A stretch of 64,000 bases of DNA from NCBI GenBank assembly GCA_963662175.1, contig OY759219.1, positions 29,492,908 through 29,556,907 on the forward strand, read 5' to 3'. Below, one piece after another: positions 36,101 to 50,200 of this stretch. The stretch's first letter is position 1; the number at the start of each line of letters is the position of its first letter. The translations under genes were made by a program, and so were the position numbers. This DNA is from Aradus depressus. Taxonomy: Eukaryota; Arthropoda; Insecta; Hemiptera; Aradidae. A model generated the notes under the pieces. The model ran no database searches. It was given only the letters and a program-made list of their open reading frames with translations, and was not told the origin of the DNA.

Positions 36101-39100
36101 ATACAATATTACAGACATGTGTTTGCGTAGCAACACATATAATTGATTCCATTGGTTTCTCCGGTAGCTCAGTGGTATGCGTGCTTGACTTCTGAGCTCA
36201 AGTATGTGGGTTCGTAACCCAACCGAGGCCCTTAGTTTATTTTATCTGGGAGGTAAAATAAACTTAAGCACGCCGTCCTTCAGATGGGACGTTAAGCGAT
36301 GGTCCCGAGCCTGTACAATGTCAGGTACTCGTTAAAGACCCCTCCCCTAGGTGAATAAAAATTTAGGGTAGGCAAAATTTAGGACTCCCACAGTGGAGTC
36401 GGGCTCATGTCCACCAGAGTGACGAAAGAGCACTCTGGTAGTAGGCGATATGACCTCGCAGTTAAAGCCCGGGCATGAGTCATAAAACCTATTGGTTTCT
36501 TGTTTTACTGCCTATGTTTAAAAAAAATATACTCAAAAATATTTAAAAAAAAAAAAAAATCGGTAAATTGCCATGGCAATGTACTTCCTCAGAACGAATT
36601 AATCAATTAACTTTTCCACTCCCCCACCAAAACCAGTTGATTTGCGCTAATAATTATTATTATAATCTATAGTTGACTTACATAGAGATTTCTATATCCT
36701 CATACTTTGTCGATAAATTCATTACATTGGCTGTTATTATAGTTATAATGAGCCCCTCCTTCCATTCAGCCGATTTCGCTGAAAATTAAAGTGTCGGCTT
36801 TATGGGGTTTTGAATTTATATATGAAGTTTTGTGTCGATTTATTCATTACAACGGCAGTTATTAGAGTTTTTGTGTTATGATTTTACACCATTTGATGCT
36901 GAGTTTTCGTCGCAATTTCATTTTTAGAGAATGGCCCAAAATATAAAACAAAAAGATTGAATTAGTGTTAAGAATTTAGTTTTTAAGATTTTTTTTTCTA
37001 TTTTTATTTGTTTCAATGTTTAGTTTTAATTTTAATAATGTAGATTTAAGAAAATAAACCCAATATTTGTTCTCAAAGATTCTGTTCTATTCATTTTCCC
37101 TGTTGGCCCAGTAAGATTATTTGAAAACCTTTGGATTAGATTTTATATTTTTGCAAAATTTAGAAGACAAGATGGCGTCTCTTTAGTAATCCAAATGAAA
37201 AGTTTGTAAATTGAAATTTTTTTTAAATATATACATATATTTGCACATATATAAGTGCACATGTGCACTTTCTTCAAAATTGCACGTCTTGAACTTTTGA
37301 TATTTTTTTAGGGCCCTTTTCGAAAAACTACTGTAGAAATCAAAATTTAGTAAAAGAAAAGAGATCAAATTTCTACAGGAAATGTGGTAATTTATTGTTT
37401 TGTTTTAATTATTATTATTTAATTTGTTTAATTTTAATTATTATTTATTTAGTTTTACATAACACTTAAACCTTTATATAATATTTTTATTTATTTATCA
37501 TTTATTTAAGTTTAACACTTAAACCTTCTTTAACTTATATTAACCACATTTTTGACACGAAATTTCATAAGTAATTTGAAAGACCTATAAGGACGACAAC
37601 CGATACCCTAATAACTGCTGATGTAATGAATCGACACAAAATTTAGTATGAGGATTCATAAACACTACGTAAGTCAAGTATTGAGTTTTAACCCAAATGG
37701 TCTATTGGCTTTGGAGGGAGAGCGAAAACGTAATTGATTAATTCGTACTGGGGAAGTACATAGCCGGTGATTCACTGAGACTTTTGAACATTGAAAATGT
37801 TATATAGCAATACCAGAAATTTGTAACTGTTATGTGTTTTATATGTTTGCATATAATCATGAGGCGCCAGTGACGGAGCCAACATTTTCAGTTATTTCAG
37901 TCTTGAAGAACCTCGGCACACCGCTTATTTTAAAGAATTATTTTATTTTTAGATGTGGAAATGTTCGATATAATCTTGGATGCTGTCTGCTCCATGGAGG
38001 TGGATAGAAGATGTAGACATCTCGCTCTGACAGTACTCGTTGGTAGAGTCCCAGTTAGCAGTCTGCTTGACAGGTGTCCCAACCTGGTGACCGGACTGTG
38101 CCAAACCGCTCTAAAAGGTCCTGGTGTCAACACGGTAAGTTAAATCAGGATCAGGAGGAAGGGGGGACCTGTGAATAAAACGAGGATGTATTTATTTATA
38201 TCAATGCTTATTATTATTATTTATTACTTAATTTCTTATATCTTTAGTATAAGGTAGTATTGTAATCGTGCAAAACTTTTTCAACGGAATTTCACGTTAT
38301 TAGCTCCCCTGAACAAGTTTCACGATCATTATGTGATTAGAACTTAGTGAGAGCTCTCTCAAGAACGATAGTAGCAATGAACTTGAAATTTGAAATTAAT
38401 ACGTCACATGTTCTAACTGAGACCTGATTAGATTTTGACTGAAATCAGACGAAAATTAAGATCACTTTACTTCGGGACTTCGAGTATATTTTGCAAAATG
38501 TCGCTTATATTTATAACTTAATAAAAATATCTTAAAATAAAAACTGACCTAAGTATTTGCTTTGATTTCATATTATTTTTTTTTATTTGTAAATTTTTCA
38601 TGACTGTTTCAGGGTAAACTTTCCTTGAAAAAGGTCTGGATGAAAAGAATAGTTTTTTTTTTTTATTAAAGGCTTTATTATTCAATATTACTCAAACACA
38701 AATTCCAATACAGCTAATATAGGTTCCAACAGCTTCAAGTGTGACCGAGGGATTTGTCAAGATATCTAGATAAGTGGGAGAGGGCTTCCCCCGAAGAGAG
38801 CTTATAGTTCTCATACAGTGCCATCTTTCAGCTGCATACTTCATACAGGACATGATGATGTGTTGCGGATCATCTCTCTGCTCACACAACTCACACACAT
38901 CATCAAACCGTCTACCGATCTTATGTAGGTAGGCTCCTGACACCGCATGGTTCGTCCTCAGTCTGCACATAACTCGGATCCAATTTCTGGGGGCAGAAAC
39001 GTTTCTAAACCAGGTAATTATGTCTTTGAGTGTCCTGAAAAATTGAGTCACCTTATGTAATGTGATGTTCGACACAAAGAGGGGGCATTGTGATATAGAT

Positions 39101-41187
39101 CTATTTTATTTTGGATAGCTTGAATTGTTTTGATTTCTTAGGGCTTAGCGGAGCCCCAGAGCTTAACGCTCTACGTCCAAGTTGGTGATAATGAATGGTC
39201 TTGTATGTCCCGGTTTGTGGTTTAGGCGAAGTTGACTCGGTTTCTAATCGTGGTACGTTTTACTTCCCCAGGTATACGAAGTATAGGGGAAATTATATAA
39301 TCGGTAGTCACAAAAGCGGCCCACCCCCGCCTGTACCCCTTCCTCCTTCAGACCCGGTTCTCCCCTCCACTCGAACATGATCTCACTGCTGCTATATAGT
39401 CCTGCTACATCCTGCTATGTGGTCTCTCTGCCCTAGGCTCTGTATGCAGTGGAGGGTCTGATGTGCCAGGACTACAAGGAGCGGCCCACCCCCGCCTGGA
39501 CTCAGCTCTGGCTGCATCCCTTCCTCCGTCAGACCCGACCTTCGCCTCCTCTCGAGCACGCTCTCACTGCTGCTATACGCCTTCATCCACCACTTCTTCA
39601 TCACATAGTTGAGTCTGTATTATAAATTTTTTTTTTCTCTTTTCTGGCTGTTTGATTGGTTTATTTGATGGCATACAAATGACAACTCGAGACATGCCAT
39701 TGATCAATTTCCCACAGATTTCCTTGAAATTTCACATGGAGCATGCTGATAAGCCCGGTTTAAATATTAGCCAAATATTCAAAATTTTGGCCTACCGTAG
39801 AGGGCCTGTTTAGGGAGTCTTCCTTCTTCCATTCTCTCTACGTGGCCCAACCAACGTAATCTCGCCTGCTTGATCACGGACACCAGGTCGGAATATCCGT
39901 AGAGGTCTCTCAATTCTCTGTTCTTCTGGATACGCCATCTGCCATTCTCGAAACAGGTCCATAAATCTTTCTAAGTACTTTCCGTTCCCACAGTAGCAGG
40001 GTCTCTTCATTTTCTTTTGTCAACGCCCAAGTTTCACCAGTGTAAGTTACAATTGGACGGACAATGATTTTATAGACAATTAGCTTGGCCTTCCACGTTA
40101 ATGTGCGGAACTTGAGTATTCTTTGGACAGGAAATAGACATCTGTTCCCAGCAATGCGTGCTCTTATTTTGTGGCTAACGTCATTATCTTCTGTGATCAG
40201 AGCCCCAAGATATTTGAATTCCCTGACTATTGGAAATTGGTGCTCATTGATAGAAATTACTTCAGGAGCGTCTTGCATAGGGTTCCGTTTATTGTACACG
40301 GTCTTATCTACATTCAAATGAACACCACGTTTCTCTGCTTCTCCTCTGAATTCCTGTAAAGCCTCGGGCATTTAATTCTAACAAGATGAACTAAATTATA
40401 AGTGGTATGCGTGAAATAATATTTGTAGGAAAAGCTTCTGATTTTATTAATATTTTCATGTCATTAGTATTCATTGTTTATCTTATTAGAATTAATAATA
40501 GGTAGCATGCTAGCCTACTGAGCTCAAGGGCCGAGGCCCTTAGGTTTTTTATCTGGGAGGTGAAGGGTAACAGCCTTCTGGATGTTAGAATAGAAAAATG
40601 TTAAATTTTAAATCAATTGTACAACTTTTTTTTTTCCTTTTTCAGTGCAGAATTGAATATTAACAGTGATAATATTGGAGTTATATTGATGTGTTTAAAA
40701 ATAGGAAGAAAATGGAATTTACTAAAAGGAAACGACAGTTTGGAAAAATGGAAAGGTCTTTTAGACTTCACAATTCTACAAGAATGCATGTATCATTGTG
40801 ATGATGAGGTTAGAGATCGAATTAATTCATATTTTCTGTTTAATATTATTATATTTTGATGTGATAATATATAAGTTCGTTCTCATTTTTAGGTGAGACT
40901 CTCATCTCTCGCTCTAATCACTGAGAGCCCAAAGACAACTGAAGAATTTTCTGAAAAAGAGATAGAATTAGTGAAACAGTTTCTGCAGTATAACATGGCC
41001 AATCAGTCTCCAGCTGTAAGACAAAAATCTATTGCACATTTCAAAAAGGTTGGTCGAATTTCTGTTTTATTTATTTTACTTTCTTATATCTTTAGTATAA
41101 AGAAGTATTTTAATCGTGCGAAAATCCAAGATATGGTTTTTATAACGGATTTGCAAATTTCAAGGTCCCCGGTTTATATTCGAGATG

Positions 41188-41220
<33 letters not shown>

Positions 41221-44200
41221 ATTTGAACTTTGTGAGCGAGAGGAAAATTGAGACACTTACCTTCGGTCCCTAAGTACATTTTAGAGGATATCGCTTAGAT
41301 TTATGACCTAATAAAAAATATTTTCAAATAAATGTAGAGAAAACCTGAAGGTACATTTTATATGAAATAATTTTTTTGAAGGTCGCTCGGTTTTCGACAG
41401 TCGTCCTGAACTCTCGTTTTGAAACCCTTTTTTTTAGGCTCTGCTTCATTTTCGCGAAAACGGTTAGTTCTATCGAAAAATTCGTTCTTTCCAAAAATGT
41501 TCCTTATTAATATTTAGGTTAACGAAATGCTCTCAGATTTGAGACGGAAGCAATAGGATCAACATTATAGCGCTTCAAAGAACGAACAATGAAGTTCCTT
41601 AGGAAATATTTATTATTATATAAATTGAAACGCGCATAGTAACGAATTTTGAAATATATTTTTATTTTCGGCATTTTTTTTAATTGAAAAGGCTGAAAAT
41701 ATAGAAAAAAAAGATTTGGCCATAACAGGACTTTCTTATACCAACTATCTTTGTACAGATCACTCTCCCTCTCCCCTCTCTATTTCATTTCATACTGGCA
41801 TTACTGGGTATATGAATGTCACTCTCAAAACTAAGCTATACTAGCTTAGTTTTGAGAGTGACATTTAATTATTAAACCAAGAAAACTGATGCCAAGAAAT
41901 TACTTTCATATACGCAGTAACGCCAGTATGTAATGGATTTGATGGGGTGATCTACAGAATGGTGGTTTATATGAGAAAGTCGTGTTATGTCCACATCATA
42001 TATTTTCAATGTAGAAGGAAATCGAGGTTCTGTCGTGTAAAAGAAAATTTTAAATTTGGTCAACGTTTCGAAAACTATTTATTTTCTTCTTCAGGGCGTT
42101 ATAATGACTTGTGATTTTGAACTTTCTTTTGCACGACAGAACCTCGATTTCCTCCTACATTGAAAATATATGATGTGACCATAACACGACTTTCTCATAC
42201 AAACCACTATTGTATAGATCACCCCATCAAATCCATTACATACTGGCGTTACTTGGTATATGAAAGAAACAGATCGATTTCCTTCTACATTGAAAAGATT
42301 CTGTCGACTCTACTAATCATTATCATATATTTTCTATGAAAAAATGATTTTCTATAATTTATTCTTTCAATTTGTTGTCTGAATTAATTTTTCTACCCTT
42401 TTAATAGTTTCTGTGTCGTTTGAGAGAAAGTATGGGACCTCTGGAACGGAAAATGTTGAAAACAAAAGATACCAATGTGGAACATCTTCTAAGGAAGTAC
42501 TCGGAATTTTGTCACTGGTTGTGGAAAATTTGTCAGGAATCATTGTTTCCTGGAGCTTCACCCTCCAGAAGATCTACTGCATTGGCCGTAATGTCACTTG
42601 TCAAAGAGAATGGTCTGAACGTGACATATGATGAACAAGATGCAAAGGTTTCCTGAAAAAAAATAAATAAAATATAATAACTTAGAAGTTAAGGTTACTG
42701 TTTAAACGTCTGATATGCCTAATAAACAGAGTTTTGACTTGGCCAAGTAAATAAAGCCAGTAGACTTCTATATTTAGACACCTGATCTAGTACCTAAGCT
42801 GCTCAGTGACGCCACGCAACTTCTGAAACGTCGCAAGTATGCTGATTCGTCGCAATATTGCCAGAATTCCTAACTGCAGAGCCGCAGAGATTTCCAAGTT
42901 CAAATTCCAAACCACTTCCTTACCTGATATATAAATAAGAGTATGCAACTGAAAGATGGCACTGTATGCGAACTATAAGCTCTCTTCTGGGGAAGCCCTC
43001 TCCCACTTATCTAGATATCTTGACAAATCCCTCGGTCACACTTGAAGCTGTTGGAACCTATATTAGCTTTATTGTTTGAGTAATATTGAATAATGACTAA
43101 TTACTATAGAACGATGGCTAATAGCGTCAAGCTAAAGCCTTTAATTAAAAAAAAATATATATATAAGAAAGATTCGCGAATAGCAAACTAAGTTCATAGC
43201 TAAACCTGCCGATGGTGTTATGCCGAAATCGGATATGTACAAAATGTTCGTAGAATAGACAATATTTTTAAAAAAAGGTTGGTTTTATTTATAAACTAAT
43301 ATTCACTCCAGACACTTCAGAAATAGTCATGACATCATGAACAGGATTAATTTGAAGAATTTTTCGTTTAATTACTATGCTCAGGGTAAAATGAATATTT
43401 CACATTAATATTGGTTGCTAGTAATTAATATAAGGTTTTTGTCAAAAGTTGTTTCTTTAATTATCTATAGAATAAGGTAATTTAAAATTTGTTTCGGTTT
43501 CAGGTTCTACTTTCTTGTCTTTTGGACAGTTATGAAGAAAATAAAGCTATCGCCAGAGATTTACTAATTGCTATGCCTCCTGACCTTCTTAAATTCAATG
43601 TAATTATTTTTAGACATTAAATAGTGAACTTTAATGTCTTGATGTGTTTATTCTGAAAACAATGTAAATCCATCAGAAACAAAAAATGAGTTTTTGATAT
43701 CAGCTTTTATTTTGCTTGAAGCTTTTAGTAGCTTTTTATTTATTTTTCTTCAAAATGCCGTCACTCCAAATTAACTTTTGTTATCGGCCAAAAATTATAT
43801 GAGCTAATTCCATATTTTTATTTTATTTTACTCATGTAGAGTAAATTTGAACAAATAATTTGTTTGGAATAAAAAAAAAAAAAAATCGATGAAAATCAAT
43901 AGGTGCCGTGGTTTTGAAATTTGATGTAATATTTCATGTCGATTTCAGTAATTACACTGGCAGTTGTTGGGGTTTTTGTGTTTAGAGCCCCCTATGATCC
44001 CCCTTCCTTCCTTCGACTGATTGTGCTGAAAATTAATAGTTGTTGTCCTTATGGAGTTTTGAATTTATATATAATATTTCATGTCATTACATTCATTACA
44101 CCGTCAATTAATAAAGCTTTTGAGTTGAGCGCCCCCTTTAATCTCCCTTCCCGTCGGTTGTTTGCGCTGAAAATGAATACGTGTTCTCCTTGATGGACTG

Positions 44201-47200
44201 AACTGATGTTTTCAGAATATACTCCGAAATTATTCATGTAATCCTTTTAACGATAAAATTAATTAAACATTATCTTTCAGAACAGAACTCACATCGAATC
44301 ATATTTGAAGAAGACAGTTTCCCTTAGTTCAAGCATTCGGCCGCCAGATAGCATTTCTGCTGCTTACTATATGAGCGTTCTTGGTGCCTCTCAGATCGCA
44401 ACAAACATTTGGAGCGGAACTGTTGAAAATATGTATGTTTCCATCTGAATTGGTTCAAACATTTGATAGTATTTTTTACTTTTTTTTAAATTTATTTATT
44501 TGTTATTTGTATATTTTTTTTGTTGTTTTTAGGCAACGAAAGACAGAGTATTTGGTTTTACAGGAAGTTTTTTCTAAGTTAGAAGAAGAACTGAGAATAG
44601 CCAAACTAAGTTTACTTACTGCCGCCAGTTCCGGGCCTCTTTATGGCCAGTTATTTGTTATTAGACACATACTGCAAAGAATTGACTTAAGGTATCCCTC
44701 TTAATAAATCAATATTATTCAATTAACCTGGATTATTCGTCTAGGTGCAGGGGGCTGGTAATCAATTATTCTGACAAATATTAATTAGCATGAGAGTAGC
44801 TATGTAGTTATTATGACTCATGCCCGGGCTTTAACTAAGAGCTCATATTGCCTACTACCTGCTACTACTGCTCTTTCGTCACTTTAGTGGACATGAGCCC
44901 TACTCTACTGTAGGAGTCCTAAATATCCCATATCTAGGTTTATTCACCTGACATCCCTCAGGCTCGGGACCATCGCTTAACCTTCCATCCAAAGGACAGC
45001 GTGCTCAACGTTTTTTCACTCTGAGATAAAAAAACCTAGCCTTAGGGTTAAGATTACATCAATATATTTCAGGTTCTCCATATTTCTTTATTGCTAACTC
45101 CTTGCCCAGTGCTAGTTACGTTTTGTGAAAACACATGTTTCAGTGAGGTATGCTTGGAAGAACGTTGGAGAGATTTGATCCGAAGAATCATTGAGACAGC
45201 TTTCTGTTGTAATGATGTCGTTGCTTGTATTGTTAATGACTCCTCCCCTGAAGGACATCTTCCCATGGATTTAACCTACAGTACGTTTTTTGTTTTTTCT
45301 TAAATATTTAGAGAAAGTACTGAAATTGTTTACATTATCGATTTCGATTTGGGCCTTATTTGTTCCTAGAATATGATAATCTCGATTCTGTCTCTTTGTT
45401 GGACCGTATGTGGCTGATTCTCAAATAAAATATACAATTTGTAGATGAGGGAATGACGAAATGAAACATTATTGCGCAAAAGTATAAAACATAATAGTAA
45501 ACTTTTTCAGGCGATTTGACGATACATTATTACTCCTAAAAACACAAAGAAATATATCATAAAAAGTATATAAATAAGCGCTTACCTTTTTACAACACGG
45601 TGTGAGGAAATGACAGCTAAAAATGTAAATTTGAAAATATCCGGTCTGCCATATTTTTTTAGAATCAATATTGCCAACTTCTGAAAACAATAAGGTTGCG
45701 TTCAATATAACAACAACAGAAATAAAAAATTATGCTCCAATTCTCCTGTTACACAACTGTGAGGGAATGACTCGTTTTTTAAGGACAAATTTAAAAATAT
45801 ATATATTGTGATTTTTTCGTTTGCCGTTTTTGAACTATATACACATTTATATACAGCCAGTACTATTATATATGAATAGATAATAAGATAGCAGATAGTT
45901 TTTAAGAAACTTTTCGAATTAGATGCTTGATTGAATTAAATATATTCCGGAAAAATCGTCAAGAATCGCCGGAAATGTACTACCCCAGAACGAATGAATC
46001 AATTAACTTTTCGTTTCCCTTCCAAAACGCTAATATTCAACAGTTGACTTACATAAGGCTTCCAAATCCTCATACTAAATTTAGTGTCGTTAAATTAGTT
46101 ACGTCGGTAGTTATTAGTATTTTGAATTGAGCCCCTTCCCTTCGGCCGATATCGTTGAAACTTGATAGATTATGTTCTCACTGGGTTTTGACATCAAATA
46201 TGAAATTTCATGTCGATACATCCATTACATCAACAGTTATAGGGTTTTTGAGTTTTGAAAGCCAGGAGCCATCAGAGTATTTGAGGAAGAGACCTTACTT
46301 CGTTTTAAAAGTATTTAATCGTTTTAACCAATGGTGATTTTCAAAAGTTTGACCGTTGCCATTCTTGGTGGATAGAGAGACTCGATCCTCTGGAAAATAA
46401 CACGTTATTGATAAATTACAGTGTATTATTTTGTTTTTTTTGTCAGGTTCTCTGAGAAAAGATACAGATCCGCAGGTTACCTGTCAGATGGTACTGCTCT
46501 GCTCCTGGAGAACTGTGAAGGAGGTGTCACTGTTACTTGGGGAACTGGTGGAGAGAGCCCCTATCTCACATCACTCAGGTATACAGCTAATATAATACAA
46601 GATGGTGTAATTGGTAACTTCAATTAATTAAGTCAATTTAGGCTAAGTTAATGTTGACATTATCTTAATACTCGTATTATAATACATCTGTAATTACGCC
46701 TCAATTCCAATTAGATCCTATGTTAATTACACTATTTTTTTAATGTTATACTTCCCCATCTATACGAAGTATAGGAGAAGTTATGTAATCGCTAAGTCCA
46801 GCCATTATAGGTGTATTTTATAATACGTGGAATTAGAAAATTTTTATACTAATTTAAATTGTAGCTCGTCTTGTTCTTGCGGATGATGTAATCAAAAATT
46901 TTAAAAATCCTAAGATTTAAAGATAAAATGTCTTCTGTATTAGATTTTTAAATAATTTGAATCTTAATTTTTAAACTTTGATAAGATCATTTGAAAGAAT
47001 TCGAGTGTTTAAATATCTCTAAAACTATTCATCTCTATAACGGTTTAAAATAATAATAAAATACATCTTTGTTTTAGTAGTTGGTCTGGTGACTGAGGAG
47101 CAGGTGCTTGCTGTTGGTGACCACTTGACTGGACTCCTGTCCTCAACCAAACACAGAGGAGCCTTCGAACAGGCCTATCTTGGATTCTCAAAGCTAGCTG

Positions 47201-50200
47201 GTCGTCTCTGGAAGTAAGAGTTCTTCACTCCATGTAGTTATATCAATTAAACAACTCTGTTGATTCTCATGTGGTTCATATGAGAAACTTGTCACAGAAC
47301 TTGTTACAGCTATCGTTTTACACTCCTGGAGGACAGACATAAATGGAAACTTAAAATTAATTAAGGAAAAAGTGAAGCGATCTTGTTTACAAAAAGACGT
47401 CCCGCATTACCCCAGAAAGTAGACAATTTGGACTGGACCGATACAGTAAAATACCTTGGTGTTCTTCTAGACAGACGACTGACCTTCAGGCAACATATCA
47501 GGCAGAAAGCAAATACTGTGAACAGACTTGTGTTGTCCTTATTCCCGTTATACCACAGAAAGACAGCCCTTAATCTAACCAATATACTCCTCATAGTGAT
47601 AACGTATGCATGCCCAGTGTGGGCCAGTCTTGCAAGTAATACCAACTTGAGAACTCTTCAAGTGGCCCAAAACAAATGCCTTAGATAGGTTGGTAGCTAC
47701 TCGAGGTACACCTCCATCCTCCAAATCCATGAAGACCTAAACGTTGAGCTCCTACTGGACTACATAATAAATTTCAGTAAAACGTTTTTACTTAAGTGTG
47801 ACACAAATCAAAACGTTTTGGTAAAGAAAGTAGGGAAAACTCAGGGAGGGAAACACAAAAATATCCGTTCACGATTTTAAATTATAATCTCTGTTTTTGA
47901 ATGTTTATTAATTTATTTTCTACTCATTTCAGTTATATTGTATTTTTTTTTTATTATTATTTTTTTTTTATTTACTCTTAAGCAGTAGCATTGTTTTTAA
48001 TTTAACTGATTATTTTTGATTTTTATTTAGTGTATAAGGGTAATGGTTAAAGGACCTTATTGTATAATTGTACCTCTGTAAATGCAACTGTTATAATAAA
48101 CTCTTCTTCTTCTTCTAACAGAATGTAATTTTTCCTCTCATTTCTTTCAGGAAAGAAAGTTTTGTACATTTGAAATTCAGAAATTTGTATACGGTTTTGG
48201 TAAACATTTTGATTGCCAGGTCGAAGTATAAATAAGTTCCTCTCATACACACTTCTTCGGCATTCCATGCATCATGGTGCTAGAGTTAATGATGACCCTT
48301 TTCCGGCATCTTGAGAGGCAACGTGCACAGTCTTTCCCTTCCAGATATAGAGATAATTAAGTCAGAGTTCAGTTAGGTTGCTTACAATTTAATTTTTCCT
48401 TATATAAGTATTAAGTATATCATTTGTTCTTATAGGTGTGCAGAAGGTAAACTACACGAATTACCAAATAAATGGTTGAATGAGACTCTTGGTTGGATTT
48501 CTTCCAATGAAAAATTAAGTGCAACAAGAAGAAGTGCCGGAATTCCATTTATTATTCAGGTAATTATTTCATCTCATTTTAATTATATATTTTTTGTGTA
48601 TAAATTATAAAATTGTTCTTTTGTTTCCTAAAGGGTCTGGTGTGTAGTGAAATGGAAAGTGGTTCTTGTAAAAGTCTTCATCACGCAATGAATTCTCTTC
48701 TGGAAATGGCTAAAGAAGGAAGTGAAGAAGGTATTTGCATTCACATTTCTTAGATAGTGGCGATATTTAGTTGTTGGTGTATAAATTAATCTTCAGAACA
48801 TTCAAGTTTCTCAAGATATTAACAGTTTTTGTTTTCTTTAGCAATGTATCTTTATATACAACTAAATATACTGAGTGGGATGGTGTGGACACCTAGGGAT
48901 CTAAACATTCAATTATATTATCCTTTCTCTGGTAGCTTTATTCTGGGAGTTCTAAATTTTGCCCACCCAGGTTTAGTCCCCTCCGAAGGACATAGTGCTC
49001 AAGGCTTTGTTCACCTCTCAGGGTTTGAACCCCGGGGTTCTTGAGCATAGTAGGTAAGCACGCTACTAGCGCCCTCTAAATAAAACTATAATAATAATAA
49101 CCGTTAGACCAATACATGGTAATAGGATATGTCAAAAAATGTATACATTAAGATATAGATTTATAACTACTCGAGTCTAACACACCTATGATTAGTAGTA
49201 ATAACAAAACTATTTAAAAAAAAGTAAAATGTAATTAATAAAAACTGAACAAATAAATACTTAAAAATATATGAGTGTATAAACAAATTAATACAAGATA
49301 CGTTTATAATAAGTAGACACATTTTTCAATTTAATAAAAATTAAGATAACTATTTCTCAAAAAAACTCTTCAGAAGTATCTTTATACCAAAGATGTTTCG
49401 GGACGTTCTTACGTAGTTCCAATGTGCGAGATACAGAAAAAACAAAAAACAATATAACTATAACAATATATGAAAAAAATAAATATACACATTAATCAAT
49501 TATAAATGAATGTATAAAAAAGTCTAAATAAATAAAAAATTATAAATGAATAAATAAAACAATAAAGTACATTCAACTGAACTTTAAGGTGTGGAGAAAC
49601 TTTGCCCAAAAAAGACAAATGAAAGCTTTGTATCGAATAATGATATAAGTGGTTGGCTGTCTGTACATTGACTATTTTTGAAAACTATTTGGGTTTTATC
49701 CGTTTCAAAACAGAGACCATCTGACAAAATGGCTGATCTTTGAAACTTTGAGTAACTCGAACATATTGTGGGAATTTATAATAAATAAAACGAACGTCGT
49801 TTTTTGAAATCTATTCCACAATCATCGCTTATCTACTCCACAATGTCCGGGTAACTCATGTCAGCCAGTTACGTCTGGACAATGCCGGTATCTGTTGGTT
49901 GATTATTATTTAAATTATAAATTCTCTTTTAATTTATTTAAATTGGTGATTTCAGGTAGAGTTCATTCCCTGAATATTCTTCGAGCCTTATTCAGAGGAT
50001 CTGCTCTGGGGGAAGCTGTAGGCCCGTACGTGGCTCAAGGAATCGCAATTGCCATTTCTGGTTTCAATTCTTCTACTTGGGCTGTAAGATGTTTCCATTT
50101 TATTCTAAAAAATTGTTACTATAAAGTTAGATATATAACAAGAAACGTGAACTTTTCAGGAAAGAAATTCCTCAACACTTCTTCTCAGCGCTCTAATATC

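Noticed and set aside
45073..45143. Longer version of THADA exon 16 starting at the upstream AG
   Set aside because: Incoming phase 2 puts a stop codon in this extension, and the sequence matches the S1 extra segment at 61.5 kb.
46421..46627. 68-codon ORF over exon 17
   Set aside because: It is the wrong frame; the phase from exon 16 gives the conserved THADA sequence in another frame.
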